Of a stretch of DNA of 12,178 nucleotides, positions 10,911-12,178 are shown piece by piece. The stretch is from contig DAOULH010000083.1 in assembly GCA_034420475.1 (NCBI GenBank), positions 1 through 12,178 of the forward strand, written 5' to 3'. Origin of the DNA: Bin87 sp034420475. GTDB taxonomy: Bacteria; Chloroflexota; Dehalococcoidia; Lucifugimonadales; UBA3495. A model generated the notes under the pieces. The model was given only the letters and a program-made list of their open reading frames with translations, had not been told where the DNA came from and ran no database searches. A program made the position numbers and the translations under genes. How positions within the stretch are numbered: position 1 is the first letter of the stretch; the number at the start of each line of letters is the position of its first letter.

Positions 10911-12178
10911 TTGACCTTCCTGACTGAACTCGCCCTGCGCCGCAAGCCCGTGACCATCATGGCAATGGCGCTGCTGCTGGCCGCCGGCGTGTACTCTTAC
11001 CAGCAGCTCCAGCAGGAACTTTTCCCCGAAATCAGCTTCTCCATCGTGTACGTGGTTACCCCATACCAGCAGGGCGACCCGTCCACGGTCGCCAGCGAAG
11101 TGACCTCCAGGGTGGAAGACGTCATCATCGGCATGCCGGACCTGGACAGCGTCACCTCGATCTCGACCGGTGGTATGTCTCGCGTCACCGCCAGCTTTGT
11201 AACCGGCTCCGACGTTGCCGCCGCCGAAGAGGAGATTCGAAGCCGGATCAGCGGCCTGGACCTGCCCGACAACGCCGGCAATCCCTCCGTACTCAGGCTG
11301 ACCTCGGACGCTTTTCCGGTGATGCAGCTCAGTGTCAGCGGCCAGCGGGACATTCCGGCCCTGTGGCGCGTCGTTGACGAGACCATCCGGCCCCGCCTGG
11401 AAGCCGTCAACGGCGTGTACGACGTCGCCGTAGAGGGCGGCGTGTCCGAGCGCGTTTCCGTCGTGGTTGACCCTGCCCGCGTCGAGGAGCAGGGCCTCAC
11501 CATCCAGGACGTGGTCAACGCCGTCGGCAACAATTCCATCGACCTCAGCGCCGGCACGCTGAACCGGGACGAGCGCGCCGTCGGCCTGCGCGCCTATCAC
11601 GGCTACTCCGACCTGGACTCCATCCGCAACCTGCCCGTGGGTTACGTCAGGCCCGCGCCCGGTCCCGACGGCACGGCCGCCGCCACGGCGACGCCAGTCC
11701 TGCTCTCCGACGTTGCCAACGTCAAAATCGACACGCCGGAATCGGACACCGTGTCCCGTACCAACGGACAGCCCAGTCTGGCATTGCAAGTGCGGCGACT
11801 GCCCGAAGGCAACACCATCGAGGTTACCCGGCAACTGGTCGCCGTCGTCAACGACCTCAATCTCCCGCCCGACGTTCAGGTGGATATTCTCTCCAACGAC
11901 GGCCCGGAACTGGAAGCGCAACTGACCAACGTGGTCGGCCAGGGCGGCCTGGGGTTCGCCATCGCCGTAATCGCCATCTTCCTGTTCCTGCTCCAGCTGC
12001 GCCCGTCCGCGATTCGAGGCATCCTCAACACCCTGCGCCCCACGCTGATCATCGCCGTTTCCATCCCCCTCAGCGTGATGACCACCGTGCTCGTCATGGC
12101 GGTGTTCGACTGGACGGTCAACTTCATGAGCCTGGCCGGCCTGGCCATCGCCATCGGCCGCGTCGTGGACGACAGCAT
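10911..12178 (+). CDS. RND-family efflux transporter, AcrB-type (N-terminal part, runs off window)
   Basis: The frame opens with TTG 10911 (GAGGA 6-7 nt upstream) and is still open at the window end, giving 422 residues. It has a first membrane helix (KPVTIMAMALLLAAGVYSY), then the porter domain starting QQLQQELFPEISFSIVYVVT, with SEVTSRVEDVIIGMPDLDSV and VSVVVDPARVEEQGLTIQDV. Helix 2 is GLGFAIAVIAIFLFLLQLRP and helix 4 LAGLAIAIGRVVDDS. D420-D421 match the proton-relay Asp pair (D407/D408 in AcrB). It is an ACR_tran/HAE-type antiporter that exports lipophilic compounds using the proton gradient. The TTG is preferred since no ATG in this frame sits before helix 1. It lies 116 nt after the acyltransferase, separated by a long-looped inverted repeat (10795-10802 / 10860-10867), so it could have its own promoter. 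No membrane-fusion partner is seen on this side. Confidence 0.95.
   Translation, partial: MTFLTELALRRKPVTIMAMALLLAAGVYSYQQLQQELFPEISFSIVYVVTPYQQGDPSTVASEVTSRVEDVIIGMPDLDSVTSISTGGMSRVTASFVTGSDVAAAEEEIRSRISGLDLPDNAGNPSVLRLTSDAFPVMQLSVSGQRDIPALWRVVDETIRPRLEAVNGVYDVAVEGGVSERVSVVVDPARVEEQGLTIQDVVNAVGNNSIDLSAGTLNRDERAVGLRAYHGYSDLDSIRNLPVGYVRPAPGPDGTAAATATPVLLSDVANVKIDTPESDTVSRTNGQPSLALQVRRLPEGNTIEVTRQLVAVVNDLNLPPDVQVDILSNDGPELEAQLTNVVGQGGLGFAIAVIAIFLFLLQLRPSAIRGILNTLRPTLIIAVSIPLSVMTTVLVMAVFDWTVNFMSLAGLAIAIGRVVDDS

Noticed and set aside
10791..11921. 376-codon open frame on the minus strand
   Set aside because: Antisense to the RND transporter, whose own frame is unmistakable. The antisense product is Gly/Val/Asp-rich without recognisable motifs.
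1..12178. CRISPR array or tandem repeats
   Set aside because: No regularly spaced direct repeats were seen anywhere in the window.

Overview
The window is GC-rich, with a patchwork of intact operons and decayed mobile-element debris. Several features suggest a member of the Chloroflexota, possibly a marine or SAR202-like lineage: a GPP34-family protein beside a cytochrome P450, a GAF/winged-helix regulator remnant, a degenerate DUF5679-like small protein and large TnpB-related transposase debris. This rests on remembered family distributions, not on a search, so it is a moderate-to-weak assignment.

Layout. (1) 1-582: possibly the 3' end of an unrecognised acidic protein, then no convincing gene. 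(2) 583-2212, minus strand: a two-gene operon with a promoter-like site at 2248-2276. The first gene encodes an N-terminal cyclic-nucleotide-binding domain plus a C-terminal TIR-like domain. The second encodes a stand-alone class III nucleotide cyclase. This is the architecture of a Pycsar anti-phage system (PycTIR effector plus PycC cyclase) and is the main biological system here. (3) 2379-4767: mobile-element wreckage. It holds a serine-recombinase fragment, an IS630 transposase C-terminus joined to a broken IS5-type transposase, and then an apparently fresh, complete IS1-family element. The IS1 element has 20-bp perfect terminal repeats and an 8-bp target duplication, and sits in the arm of a terminator-like hairpin. 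(4) 4759-6187: very small genes, including two tiny overlapping hydrophobic peptides, a tentative 45-aa ORF, a cysteine-less DUF5679-like protein, a frameshifted zinc-ribbon-like ORF and an 86-aa unknown protein with a good promoter. (5) 6200-7404: a truncated housekeeping-type ORF fused to TnpB-like debris, a GC-rich structured tail, and a minus-strand GAF/winged-helix regulator pseudogene. (6) 7790-12178, plus strand: a truncated GPP34 protein, a complete cytochrome P450, an OpgC-like acyltransferase, and the start of an AcrB-type RND transporter that runs off the window. These could form a pathway that oxidises, acylates and exports a lipid-like molecule.

In the Pycsar operon the cyclase would sense infection and make a cyclic pyrimidine nucleotide. 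This would bind the effector's N-terminal domain and switch on NAD+ cleavage by the TIR domain, halting the infected cell. The neighbouring recombinase and IS fragments fit an accessory, defence-island-like location.
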